A stretch of DNA of 64,000 bases from an uncultured Roseibium sp. (GTDB lineage: Bacteria > Pseudomonadota > Alphaproteobacteria > Rhizobiales > Stappiaceae), in the NCBI RefSeq assembly GCF_947499295.1, contig NZ_CANMNP010000001.1:124001-188000 (forward strand), in the 5' to 3' direction. Below are positions 37,853 through 45,833 of this stretch, piece after piece; within the stretch, counting starts at the first letter, position 1; each line of letters starts with the position of its first letter. The translations under genes and the position numbers were made by a program. Under the pieces are notes generated by a model. That model searched no databases, was not told the DNA's origin, and saw nothing but the letters and a program-made list of their open reading frames with translations.

Positions 37853-38845
37853 ATGGCAACACCCCTTGATCTGGAACTTGTGGCAGCAACCAAACAGTAT
37901 GGGGAAACGGTTGCAGTCGACGCCCTCGACCACAAGTTCGTAGCTGGGTCATATTCCTGTCTGCTTGGTCCTTCCGGCTGCGGCAAATCCTCCACACTGC
38001 GCATGATTGCCGGGCATGAAAGTGTCTCGTCAGGTGACATTCTTTTGGCCGGCAGCAATATCACCGACTTGCCGCCGGCGCGCCGCGGCACAGCGATGAT
38101 GTTTCAGAACTACGCGCTGTTTCCGCATCTCAGCGTCATCGACAACGTTGCTTTTTCCCAGAAGATGAAAGGGGTCGACAAGCCGGTGCGGCTCAAAAAG
38201 GCGCGTGAATTGCTTGAGCTGGTGGATATGGACGCCTATGCGGAGCGTCTGCCCTCGCAACTATCAGGCGGGCAACAGCAGCGTGTCGCACTTGCCCGCG
38301 CCCTCATAACCGAGCCGACGGTATTGCTGCTTGATGAACCGCTCTCCGCGCTCGATCCATTCTTGCGCATCAGGATGCGCCTTGAACTCAAACGGCTTCA
38401 ACGTGAACTGAATATTTCGTTCATTCATGTGACACACAGCCAGGATGAAGCATTGGCACTTGCCGACGACATCATCGTGATGAACGGCGGCAAGATTGAA
38501 CAAGCCGGACCGCCTCAGGTCGTTTTCAATACACCGGCGACCGAGTTTGTCGCGCGCTTTATCGGTGGTCACAACGTTCTGAAACAGCAGGGCAAACCGA
38601 TTGCCCTGCGCGCTGACAGGTTGCTGGTAAACAAGTCGGCAGAGAGCGAGAGCACCCTTCTCAGCGCAATTGTCAAGGATGTCGAGTACCTCGGTTCAAG
38701 CGTAAATCTGGCTCTGGATGCAGGCGGTGCCGGTGAGCTGACCGCGGCTCTGACCGACGACGCATTTTTCAATGATCCAATCGAAATCGGCACAACCGTC
38801 TTTCTGACCTGGAAGCCGGAAGATGCTCACGAGCTGGCGGCGTAA
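37853..38845 (+). CDS. ABC importer ATPase (PotA/CysA-like)
   Basis: A 330-residue ATPase of the polyamine/opine-type importers. Walker A LLGPSGCGKSST (residues about 37-48), Q-loop MMFQNYALFPHLSV, signature LSGGQQQRVALARAL, Walker B VLLLDEPLSALD and the H-loop FIHVTHSQDEA are all present. The C-terminal extension (about 245-330) is a TOBE-like regulatory domain. ATG 37853 has GGAG 13 bases upstream; longer in-frame starts add an unrelated leader. First gene of a five-gene operon with a binding protein, two permeases and a racemase. Confidence 0.93.
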   Translation: MATPLDLELVAATKQYGETVAVDALDHKFVAGSYSCLLGPSGCGKSSTLRMIAGHESVSSGDILLAGSNITDLPPARRGTAMMFQNYALFPHLSVIDNVAFSQKMKGVDKPVRLKKARELLELVDMDAYAERLPSQLSGGQQQRVALARALITEPTVLLLDEPLSALDPFLRIRMRLELKRLQRELNISFIHVTHSQDEALALADDIIVMNGGKIEQAGPPQVVFNTPATEFVARFIGGHNVLKQQGKPIALRADRLLVNKSAESESTLLSAIVKDVEYLGSSVNLALDAGGAGELTAALTDDAFFNDPIEIGTTVFLTWKPEDAHELAA

Positions 38846-38912
38846 AGCCACCAATCACGGCTCTTTTCGTCGGAGCCGAACAAAACTCCAGAGGGGAACA
38901 GGAGTAGGACTG

Positions 38913-40205
38913 ATGACTAAGAAACTGACTGAAAAAGGTATTAGCCGGCGCAACATTCTGAAAGGTGGTGCCGCCGCGACCGGTGTAGCTCTTGGATCCG
39001 GAGCCATCACGGGCTTTCCAACCATCTGGGCACAAAACATCAAAGACGTGACACTGCGCCAGTTCGGCACCGGGGTCTCCAACCTCAACGAGGTTGCTCA
39101 GAAGGTGAAGGAAGATCTCGGCTTCACCCTGGAAATGACGGCGCTCGATTCTGACGCGGTCACACAGCGCGCAGCTACTCAGCCGGACAGCTTCGATATT
39201 GCCGATATCGAATATTGGATCTGTAAAAAGGTGTGGCCGACCGGCAACCTTCAGGCCATGGATACCACCAAGATCAAGAATTACGACAAGATTGTCGGTA
39301 TCTTCAAAAGTGGCAAACTGACACCGGAATCGACTATTGCACAAGGCACCGCGCCGCATACGGTTGGCTTTGTCGATGGTCCGGACGGCAACACTTTTGC
39401 TACCGAAGAAACAGGTTGGATGACCCTCATTCCAACGATCTACAATGCCGATACGCTTGGCATTCGTCCCGATCTGATCGGACGCCCAATCGGTAGCTGG
39501 ACAGAACTGCTCAACCCGGAGTTTAAGGGTAAAGCGTCGATCCTGGACATCTCGTCCATCGGCATAATGGACGCTGCAATGGTTTGCGAAGCCATGGGCG
39601 AAATCCAGTATGGTGACAAGGGCAACATGACGCGTGAAGAGATCGACAAGACCATGGCGATCTTCACCGAAGCCAAGAAAAACGGTCAGTTCCGCGCTTT
39701 CTGGAAAACATTCGATGAGAGCGTCAACCTGATGGCGTCTGGCGAAGTGATCATTCAATCCATGTGGTCGCCTGCAATCACAGCCGTGAAATCTCGCGGT
39801 ATTCCGTGTGTCTACCAACCGCTGAAAGAAGGCTACCGTTCCTGGGGCGGTGGCATCGGATTGTCGAAGAGCCTGTCCGGCCTCGAGCTGGAAGCCGCCT
39901 ATGAATACATCAACTGGTACCTTGATGGCTGGGTTGGCGGCTTCCTCATGCGCCAAGGCTATTATTCCGCTGTCCCGGAAACGTCCAAGAACCACATGGA
40001 CGAAAACGAGTGGGGTTACTGGTTCGAGGGCAAGGAAGCCACTGGCGACATCACCAATCCGTTCGGCGATGTCCTGGCAAAGGCCGGCGAAACCCGCGAC
40101 GGCGGTTCCTTCCTGGAGCGTATGGGGGCGGTTGCCTGCTGGAATGCTGTCATGGACGAGAACCAGTACATGGTTCGCAAGTGGAACGAATTCATCGCTG
40201 CTTGA
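38913..40205 (+). CDS. ABC importer substrate-binding protein (PotD-like), Tat-exported
   Basis: A 430-residue periplasmic binding protein of the spermidine/putrescine-like class. The N terminus has a twin-arginine signal (ISRRNILKGGAAATGVALGS), with cleavage probable after the PTIWA segment near residue 42. The mature part contains DSFDIADIEYWICKKVW, MTLIPTIYNADTL, the domain hinge region and SWGGGIGLSKSLSG. Use of Tat export suggests folding before export. AGGAGTAGG precedes ATG 38913. The ligand cannot be read from sequence; the downstream racemase suggests an amino acid, hydantoin or related compound rather than a polyamine. Confidence 0.9.
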   Translation: MTKKLTEKGISRRNILKGGAAATGVALGSGAITGFPTIWAQNIKDVTLRQFGTGVSNLNEVAQKVKEDLGFTLEMTALDSDAVTQRAATQPDSFDIADIEYWICKKVWPTGNLQAMDTTKIKNYDKIVGIFKSGKLTPESTIAQGTAPHTVGFVDGPDGNTFATEETGWMTLIPTIYNADTLGIRPDLIGRPIGSWTELLNPEFKGKASILDISSIGIMDAAMVCEAMGEIQYGDKGNMTREEIDKTMAIFTEAKKNGQFRAFWKTFDESVNLMASGEVIIQSMWSPAITAVKSRGIPCVYQPLKEGYRSWGGGIGLSKSLSGLELEAAYEYINWYLDGWVGGFLMRQGYYSAVPETSKNHMDENEWGYWFEGKEATGDITNPFGDVLAKAGETRDGGSFLERMGAVACWNAVMDENQYMVRKWNEFIAA

Positions 40206-40273
40206 CTTTCGACCGGCAAATGCGCTCGGGGCCACGGCCCCGGCGCAATCTCCCTCAATCGGACCTGGGCTTA

Positions 40274-41203
40274 ATGACAGACCAGACGCATCTCTTCATT
40301 CCCGTTGAAAAAAACGACAAGAAGTTGTCCAGGGGCACCCGCCGGCAAAAGGGCCTGCCTGACGCGGTATCCGGCTGGCTGTTGTCCTTGCCGCTTGCGC
40401 TGGTGCTTCTGTTTTTCCTTGTCCTGCCTATTGCGATGATCGTGGTTGTCAGTTTTTGGGGTGCCACCGAGTTTTCAATCTACCCGGCCTTCCTGTTTGA
40501 CAATTACGAGTTTCTGCTGACCTCGCCTGTCACCTATCAGGTTTTCCTGAACACCGTGAAATACGCTCTGATCACCTGGGCCATAACACTGGTTTTGGGG
40601 TTCACGGTAGCCTATTTCCTGGCCTTTCATGTCCGTTCTTTGACATGGCAAATTGTGTTGTTTCTGCTCTGCACGATCCCTTTTTGGACATCCAACATTA
40701 TTCGCATGATCTCCTGGATCCCGTTTCTGGGCCGGAATGGCATTGCGAATTCCACGCTGATTTCAATGGGTGTTATCGATGAACCCCTTGAATGGCTGTT
40801 GTTTTCCGATTTCTCGGTAATCCTGGCTTTCGTGCACCTTTACACGCTTTTCATGGTGGTGCCGATTTTCAACACGATGATGCGAATCGACAAGTCCTTG
40901 ATCGAAGCAGCCTATGACAATGGCGCAAGCGGATTTCAAACACTCACCAATGTGATCATCCCGCTGACCAAACCGGGCATCATGATCGGGTCGATCTTCG
41001 TGGTCACCCTTGTCATGGGTGACTTCATAACTGTGCGCTTCATGTCCGGCAGTCAGAAAGCCAATGTCGGGCGCTTGATATCGAACGATATCGCGCTGCT
41101 TCAGTATCCCTCAGCCGCAGCAACAGCCGTGATCCTGCTGGTCACGGTGATACTTGTGATCGCAATTCTCTTGCGGTTCGTCGACATTCGGAAGGAGCTT
41201 TGA
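40274..41203 (+). CDS. ABC importer permease 1 (PotB-like)
   Basis: A 309-residue inner-membrane permease. A polar N-terminal leader is followed by TM1 at about residues 33-57 (WLLSLPLALVLLFFLVLPIA), then five more helices. The cytoplasmic EAA loop EAAYDNGASGFQTLTNVIIP (about 223-242), which contacts the ATPase, is intact. It lies 68 bases after the binding protein gene and 4 bases before the second permease gene. The product pairs with that permease in a heterodimer. Confidence 0.92.
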   Translation: MTDQTHLFIPVEKNDKKLSRGTRRQKGLPDAVSGWLLSLPLALVLLFFLVLPIAMIVVVSFWGATEFSIYPAFLFDNYEFLLTSPVTYQVFLNTVKYALITWAITLVLGFTVAYFLAFHVRSLTWQIVLFLLCTIPFWTSNIIRMISWIPFLGRNGIANSTLISMGVIDEPLEWLLFSDFSVILAFVHLYTLFMVVPIFNTMMRIDKSLIEAAYDNGASGFQTLTNVIIPLTKPGIMIGSIFVVTLVMGDFITVRFMSGSQKANVGRLISNDIALLQYPSAAATAVILLVTVILVIAILLRFVDIRKEL

Positions 41204-41207
41204 AGAG

Positions 41208-42047
41208 ATGGAAAAACGCTCCCGAGCCTTTTACGTGCTTGCGACCATCTTCGCGCTTTTTCTGGTATTCCTCTATGGGCCGACTATCACGATAGCGATC
41301 CTCTCCTTCCAGGGGCCACAGGGCGGGCTGACCTTTCCGATGCGCGGTGTTTCGGTGCATTGGTTTGAGGATCTTTTCCGGCAACAGGCTGTCGGCGACA
41401 TTTGGGGGAGTTTTGCCCGCTCGCTCACGCTCGGTCTGATGGTGATGGTCACAACTGTCATCGTTTCTGTGATGGGCGGTCTGGCGTTCCGCAAACGGTT
41501 TCCCGGCTCAAGTGTGATCTTTTACCTGATCATCACGTCACTCGTGATCCCATCGATCCTGATATCGCTTGGTGTCGGACTGATATTTTCGCAATCGGGC
41601 CTTGCGGTACACTGGTCGACGTTAGGCTTTGGTGCGCAGCTGACCTGGACTCTTCCCTTCGGCCTGTTGATCATGTTCGCCGTCTTCAACCGCTTCGATA
41701 AATCCTATGAAGAAGCCGCGCGCGACCAGGGAGCGAGCGCCTGGCAGACCATCCGATATGTCGTCTTGCCGATTATTGCACCCATGCTGATCGGCGTTGC
41801 CCTTTTCGGCTTCACCTTGTCCTATGACGAATTCGCGCGCACGCTTCTGACGTCCGGCAGCTACAACACCCTGCCCCTTGAGATATACGGCATGACCACG
41901 AATGTCACGACGCCGGTCATCTTCGCACTTGGAACCCTGACAACCGCATTTTCCTTTCTGATTATCGGTCTGTTTCTGGCAATCGTCATCACGCTGAACC
42001 GGCGACGCTCCAAACATGGGTCGGATGCCGGACAGGGTCTCGTTTGA
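41208..42047 (+). CDS. ABC importer permease 2 (PotC-like)
   Basis: A 279-residue permease with about six TM helices, the first at residues 8-32 (FYVLATIFALFLVFLYGPTI). Its EAA loop reads EEAARDQGASAWQTIRYVVLP (about 167-187, given in part), as expected for the PotC partner. GAAGAG lies just upstream of the ATG, 4 bases after the first permease. The stop codon precedes the racemase start by 7 bases. Confidence 0.92.
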   Translation: MEKRSRAFYVLATIFALFLVFLYGPTITIAILSFQGPQGGLTFPMRGVSVHWFEDLFRQQAVGDIWGSFARSLTLGLMVMVTTVIVSVMGGLAFRKRFPGSSVIFYLIITSLVIPSILISLGVGLIFSQSGLAVHWSTLGFGAQLTWTLPFGLLIMFAVFNRFDKSYEEAARDQGASAWQTIRYVVLPIIAPMLIGVALFGFTLSYDEFARTLLTSGSYNTLPLEIYGMTTNVTTPVIFALGTLTTAFSFLIIGLFLAIVITLNRRRSKHGSDAGQGLV

Positions 42048-42054
42048 GGCGGAT

Positions 42055-42726
42055 ATGACAGACGCGCATTTTCTCGTCATCAATCCAAATTCGACAGCCT
42101 CCATGACGGAGAAGATCGCGATAGCAGCAAGACAGGCAGGTGGTGCCGCAAGCCGGATAACGGCCGTAAATCCTGAAGACGGGCCTGCCGCCATCCAGGG
42201 TCCCGAAGATGGCACAGCGGCGCTGCCCGGTCTTTTCAAAGTGTTTGATCAGCACATTCAAAACGATCCGAGCATCGACGCGGTCATCATCGCCTGCTTT
42301 GACGATACGGGCCTGTTTGAGCTGAAGGAAAGATCACCGGTACCGGTGATTGGCATAGGCGAAGCCGCTTATCATATCGCGTCGGTCGCAGCGCCAAAAT
42401 TTTCGGTGGTTACGACATTGTCTGTTTCTGTGCCTGTACTGGAACACAATTTGATCCTGAATGGCCTTGCAGCGCGCTGTGCCAAGGTTCGAGCATCAGA
42501 CGTAGCGGTGTTGGAGCTTGAGGATCCGAAAAGCAACGCGCGTCACAAAATAGAAAATGAGATTGCAACAGCTTTGCAGGAAGACGGCATTGGCGCCGTT
42601 GCCCTGGGATGCGCAGGCATGGCTGATCTGGCGGATGATCTCTCCAGAAAGTTTCAGATACCGGTCATCGACGGTGTTGCGTCAGCTGTGCGCCTTGCAC
42701 AGGCACTGCCACTGAGAAACCGCTGA
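42055..42726 (+). CDS. Asp/Glu/hydantoin racemase-family protein
   Basis: A 223-residue cofactor-independent racemase of the Asp/Glu/hydantoin family. Characteristic are the N-terminal VINPNSTASMTEKI and the two catalytic-cysteine motifs, AVIIACFDD (first Cys, about residue 80) and ALGCAGMADL (second Cys, about residue 185). Family members interconvert D and L forms of hydantoins, allantoin or acidic amino acids, and some decarboxylate malonates. GAGGCGGAT precedes ATG 42055, 7 bases after the second permease gene. Last gene of the importer operon, so its substrate is likely the imported compound or a product of it. Confidence 0.88.
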   Translation: MTDAHFLVINPNSTASMTEKIAIAARQAGGAASRITAVNPEDGPAAIQGPEDGTAALPGLFKVFDQHIQNDPSIDAVIIACFDDTGLFELKERSPVPVIGIGEAAYHIASVAAPKFSVVTTLSVSVPVLEHNLILNGLAARCAKVRASDVAVLELEDPKSNARHKIENEIATALQEDGIGAVALGCAGMADLADDLSRKFQIPVIDGVASAVRLAQALPLRNR

Positions 42727-42745
42727 TGCCACGTCTGCATCTTTT

Positions 42746-43615
42746 TCAGCCAACAGAGCGCTCCCACTCGGAAAGCGTCACGTCGTAGAGGGCGTTAAAG
42801 CCCGCCTGAGGCACAGCTCTCTGGGCAAGTGTCACATAAGGAGCAACCGTCAGAGCCGTGCCGACAAAACCTGGCTCCATGATTGTGTAGGCATAGGCCA
42901 TGAAGGTCCGATCATAGAGCACTGACTGGTCCTTGCCGCAGGCTACGATGCTCCAGGCGACCGACCTCTGGTGCTGATCAAGAAAGGCTTGAAGATCCTG
43001 AGGATTGTCATTTTCTGTCCAAGTTCCGGCGTCTTCGATGAAAAGATCAGCGGAATTCTCTCTGTCTCGCGTAATCGACAACGCGATGTAACACCAGACG
43101 CCGTAGGCTTCGCCTTTGGCCGGGTCTGGCACACCGGCCCTCGGACGAAGGTTGGTTGTGCTTTTGTTGGCACAGATCACATGCGCACCTGGCGCTGGTG
43201 GAAAGCGCCTTGATTGCTCGGTGCCGAAGAGTGCAATTCCAGCGTCAATCAGAGGGCCGGCATTGTAGACCGGCAGGTCAGATCCGTCATATTGCTGCGC
43301 ATTGAACATCGGCTGAAGCGTGTCGATGGCTGAATTATATGCAAGGTCATACCCCCAGACATTGCCCGCAATGCCGCAAAACGAGGATGCAGTTTCCATG
43401 TTGATCTGGCCGATATAGGCATCATTGGCCTCGGCGCGATCATAAGCGACGATCCCGTCCAGAAGAAAATCGTCTGTTTTTTCAACGACGCCTGTAGCGA
43501 CCTTTACAACCGAGACATACCCATTGCCGCTGTTTCCCGGGCGGGCATACCCGTCACAATATGTCGGATAGCCACTGATGGCGGTCCGGTCGATCATAGA
43601 AACTGTCTTGCGCAT
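42746..43615 (-). CDS. hdcA: pyruvoyl-dependent histidine decarboxylase
   Basis: A 289-residue proenzyme with strong resemblance to the pyruvoyl-type histidine decarboxylase of lactobacilli. Matching segments include ARPGNSGNGYVSVVKVATGV, DGIVAYDRAEANDAYIGQIN, the self-cleavage site METASSFCG (Ser77-Ser78, where Ser78 would become the pyruvoyl group), FGTEQSRRFPPAPG and YTIMEPGFVGTALTVAPYV with the catalytic Glu. The known enzyme converts histidine to histamine and consumes a proton. GGAGGGG is 5 bases upstream of ATG 43615. No histidine/histamine antiporter gene is adjacent, unlike the lactobacillus cluster. It is convergent with the racemase gene. Confidence 0.9.
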   Translation of the reverse strand: MRKTVSMIDRTAISGYPTYCDGYARPGNSGNGYVSVVKVATGVVEKTDDFLLDGIVAYDRAEANDAYIGQINMETASSFCGIAGNVWGYDLAYNSAIDTLQPMFNAQQYDGSDLPVYNAGPLIDAGIALFGTEQSRRFPPAPGAHVICANKSTTNLRPRAGVPDPAKGEAYGVWCYIALSITRDRENSADLFIEDAGTWTENDNPQDLQAFLDQHQRSVAWSIVACGKDQSVLYDRTFMAYAYTIMEPGFVGTALTVAPYVTLAQRAVPQAGFNALYDVTLSEWERSVG

Positions 43616-43820
43616 TTGCCCCTCCAAAAAACCACCGATGCACCTTTGAGGTGAAATCAGTTTTGCCTGGCCATTTAACACTTGAGGTCATTCTTCTGCA
43701 ATTTATTGTTTATCTTTTTCACTTCACCACTTTTGAGATATCTGTCTTCTTCTCCGCTCCACGCGCCCAATTCACGTCCTTTGCGTGGTAAGATTGCCTA
43801 TAAACCAGGGAGGTCGCGCG

Positions 43821-44981
43821 ATGACGACGAACGAATTGACTGTTCTGGTTGGGACAACAAAGGGGGCGTTTCTATTGAACGGGGGCTCGGCCAGATCCGG
43901 CTGGTCGGTCAAAGGCCCCTATTGCGATGGCTGGCCCATCAACCATGTGGTCGGCCGGGCGGATACCGGTACTATCTGGGCAGGCGGTGGAGGAGACTGG
44001 ACCGGAGCTGGTGTTTGGAAGTCACAGGACGGGGGTGAAACGTGGTCCTGTACCAAGCTGACGAAGGGCACGGTAGACGAGTGGGCGGCAAACGACCCGG
44101 ATACGGCGCAGTTCTTCAACTGGACACCACAAAGCGCCCCATTCGAAGAAGATTTTACCCAGATCTGGTCGCTGGGTTTCGCACATGGCGTGCTCTATGC
44201 AGGAACCAAGCCCGCAAGGCTCCTCAGAAGTACGGATGATGGCGACAGTTTTGAGCATCTCGAGGGTCTATCGAACCACCCGTCCGCGAAGGACTGGTCG
44301 CCCGGTGCCGCTGGACTTGTACTGCACACGATCGTTTCCGATCCAGCGGATCCGCGAAAGCTCTGGATCGGGATTTCCGCTGCTGGTGTCTTTGCCAGCG
44401 AAAATGGCGGCAGGACCTGGGAGCGCAGAAACAGGTTGTCGAACGCAGCCAACTGTGAGGACCACCCTCACCCGGCCGCGCCGCGCGACGGGGAAACTGG
44501 ACACTGCGTGCATAACATGATGCTGGCCCCTGGCAGCGGCGATGTGCTTTATCAGCAAAACCACCACGGCGTGTGGCGGACATCCGACGGTGGGCGCAGC
44601 TGGGACGATATCAACGAAGGTCTGCCCTCCACCTTTGGCTTTCCGATCCGCGTTCATCCACGCGATCCCGACACAATCTGGACATTGCCGCTCAATAGCG
44701 ACGCCGGTGGCCGCTATCCACCCGATGCGGCTGCTGCCGTCTGGAAGTCCATGGATGGTGGCAAGAGCTGGCAAGCAAAGCGTCAGGGATTGCCTCAAGA
44801 GGCATGCTTCTTCACCGTTCTCAGACAAGCCATGGCAGTTGACGACAGAGATCCGGCCGGTCTCTATTTTGGCACGAATACAGGCTCGATCTTTGCTAGC
44901 CTTGATGAAGGTGAGAGCTGGCAGGAAATCGCAAGGCATTTGCCGACGGTTTTGTCCGTCGAAGTGATGGACCGTACCTGA
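43821..44981 (+). CDS. BNR/WD40-like beta-propeller protein, sialidase-like repeats
   Basis: A 386-residue predicted beta-propeller. At least four Asp-box-like repeats are visible: VWKSQDGGETWSCTKL, LLRSTDDGDSFEHLE, VFASENGGRTWERRN, VWRTSDGGRSWDDIN, VWKSMDGGKSWQAKR and IFASLDEGESWQEIA. Such repeats occur in sialidases and other glycosidases, but the catalytic Arg triad is not assignable here, so an enzyme activity should not be assumed. No signal peptide is seen, suggesting a cytosolic protein. AGGGAGG is directly upstream of ATG 43821. Divergent from the histidine decarboxylase gene (205 bases between) and convergent with the deaminase gene; a 7-bp hairpin overlaps its stop. Confidence 0.82.
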   Translation: MTTNELTVLVGTTKGAFLLNGGSARSGWSVKGPYCDGWPINHVVGRADTGTIWAGGGGDWTGAGVWKSQDGGETWSCTKLTKGTVDEWAANDPDTAQFFNWTPQSAPFEEDFTQIWSLGFAHGVLYAGTKPARLLRSTDDGDSFEHLEGLSNHPSAKDWSPGAAGLVLHTIVSDPADPRKLWIGISAAGVFASENGGRTWERRNRLSNAANCEDHPHPAAPRDGETGHCVHNMMLAPGSGDVLYQQNHHGVWRTSDGGRSWDDINEGLPSTFGFPIRVHPRDPDTIWTLPLNSDAGGRYPPDAAAAVWKSMDGGKSWQAKRQGLPQEACFFTVLRQAMAVDDRDPAGLYFGTNTGSIFASLDEGESWQEIARHLPTVLSVEVMDRT

Positions 44982-44998
44982 TCCTTTCGCCAAGGATC
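44980..44998. terminator. small hairpin between convergent genes
   Basis: GATCCTT and AAGGATC pair around a 5-base loop starting at the BNR stop codon. It may terminate either convergent gene; no T run follows. Confidence 0.35.
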
Positions 44999-45020
44999 GA
45001 AAGTGTCGAACCTTAATTCT

Positions 45021-45629
45021 TCAATTGGCCGTTTTCTGCTCACTTTGAAAACGCGCCTGTCGTGCTGCCCACCATTTTTCGAACATCGCGTTGGTGCGGT
45101 CTTCCAGAACACCGCTGATGATTTCACCGCTGTAAAACGGCGCTGCACCGGCAACCGTCGGGGATTCTAGACCAATCTGGTTCAGGCCGATGTTTTTCAG
45201 TTTCCTGATCGATGTCGCATAGACCACTTTGGGAATGCGGTTCCACACGATTGCGCTCATGCACATCGGGCAAGGTTCACCGGTCGTATAGAGCGCCAAC
45301 TTGGACCAGTCTATGTCCGGATGCTGGTTCGAGCAGTTGATCATGGCGTCCATTTCGCCGTGATATATCCGGTTGACTCTACCCCGGTTTACGCCCTGAC
45401 ACATCACCTCACCGCTTTCCTCATCGACAATGACAGCGCCGAAAGGCGCTCCGCCGCCCAGAGCGTCTATAGCCATTTGCATGTAATGCTCGTGGCGATC
45501 CCTTGCCTCAGTCGTGAGGTCGCCTGCCGACGTCACTTTAATTTCCCGGCTTGAGGCTGACACGTCTTTTGGCCTGAGAAACAGGGCGGCCAGCGATGCG
45601 GTCAATACATGTCTACGTCCACAGATCAT
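45021..45629 (-). CDS. nucleoside/guanine deaminase-family protein with Tat-like signal
   Basis: A 202-residue zinc deaminase of the CMP/dCMP-deaminase family (guanine- or tRNA-adenosine-deaminase-like). The zinc site is intact: YHGEMDAMIN (His and catalytic Glu, about residues 91-100) and TGEPCPMCMSAI (two Cys, about 117-128). The Glu is preceded by HG rather than the usual HA. Before the domain is a leader, MICGRRHVLTASLAALFLRP, with adjacent arginines and a short hydrophobic core, followed by Ser/Lys-rich residues, which looks like a Tat export signal. Deaminases of this family are normally cytosolic, so export is unusual if real. Divergent from the MocR gene. Confidence 0.85.
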   Translation of the reverse strand: MICGRRHVLTASLAALFLRPKDVSASSREIKVTSAGDLTTEARDRHEHYMQMAIDALGGGAPFGAVIVDEESGEVMCQGVNRGRVNRIYHGEMDAMINCSNQHPDIDWSKLALYTTGEPCPMCMSAIVWNRIPKVVYATSIRKLKNIGLNQIGLESPTVAGAAPFYSGEIISGVLEDRTNAMFEKWWAARQARFQSEQKTAN

Positions 45630-45793
45630 GGTCAGTTCCTCACCTGTCGATACCTCACGCTACAAGCCTAGGCGCACCGGTTGAGGTGATCAAGTTGAGC
45701 GCGCTCGGAATACATTCATGATTGCCGATCGAAGCCCAGGCGCAAAACACTGAGGAAAGTCCATTTACCGAATGACTACATTTATCGGATCGT

Positions 45794-45815
45794 ATATACA
45801 GTCAATATACAGTCA
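45794..45815. promoter_or_regulatory. tandem 11-bp direct repeat upstream of the MocR gene
   Basis: ATATACAGTCA occurs twice with no gap (45794-45804 and 45805-45815), 18 bases upstream of the MocR start. One turn of helix separates the copies. MocR/GabR/PdxR regulators are known to bind direct repeats, so this is a candidate autoregulatory site. Confidence 0.45.
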
Positions 45816-45833
45816 TTTGAAAAGTACACGACC

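Noticed and set aside
44268-44993. 241-codon minus-strand frame across the BNR-repeat gene
   Set aside because: The plus strand shows repeated Asp-box motifs and a good ribosome binding site; the antisense frame shows neither.
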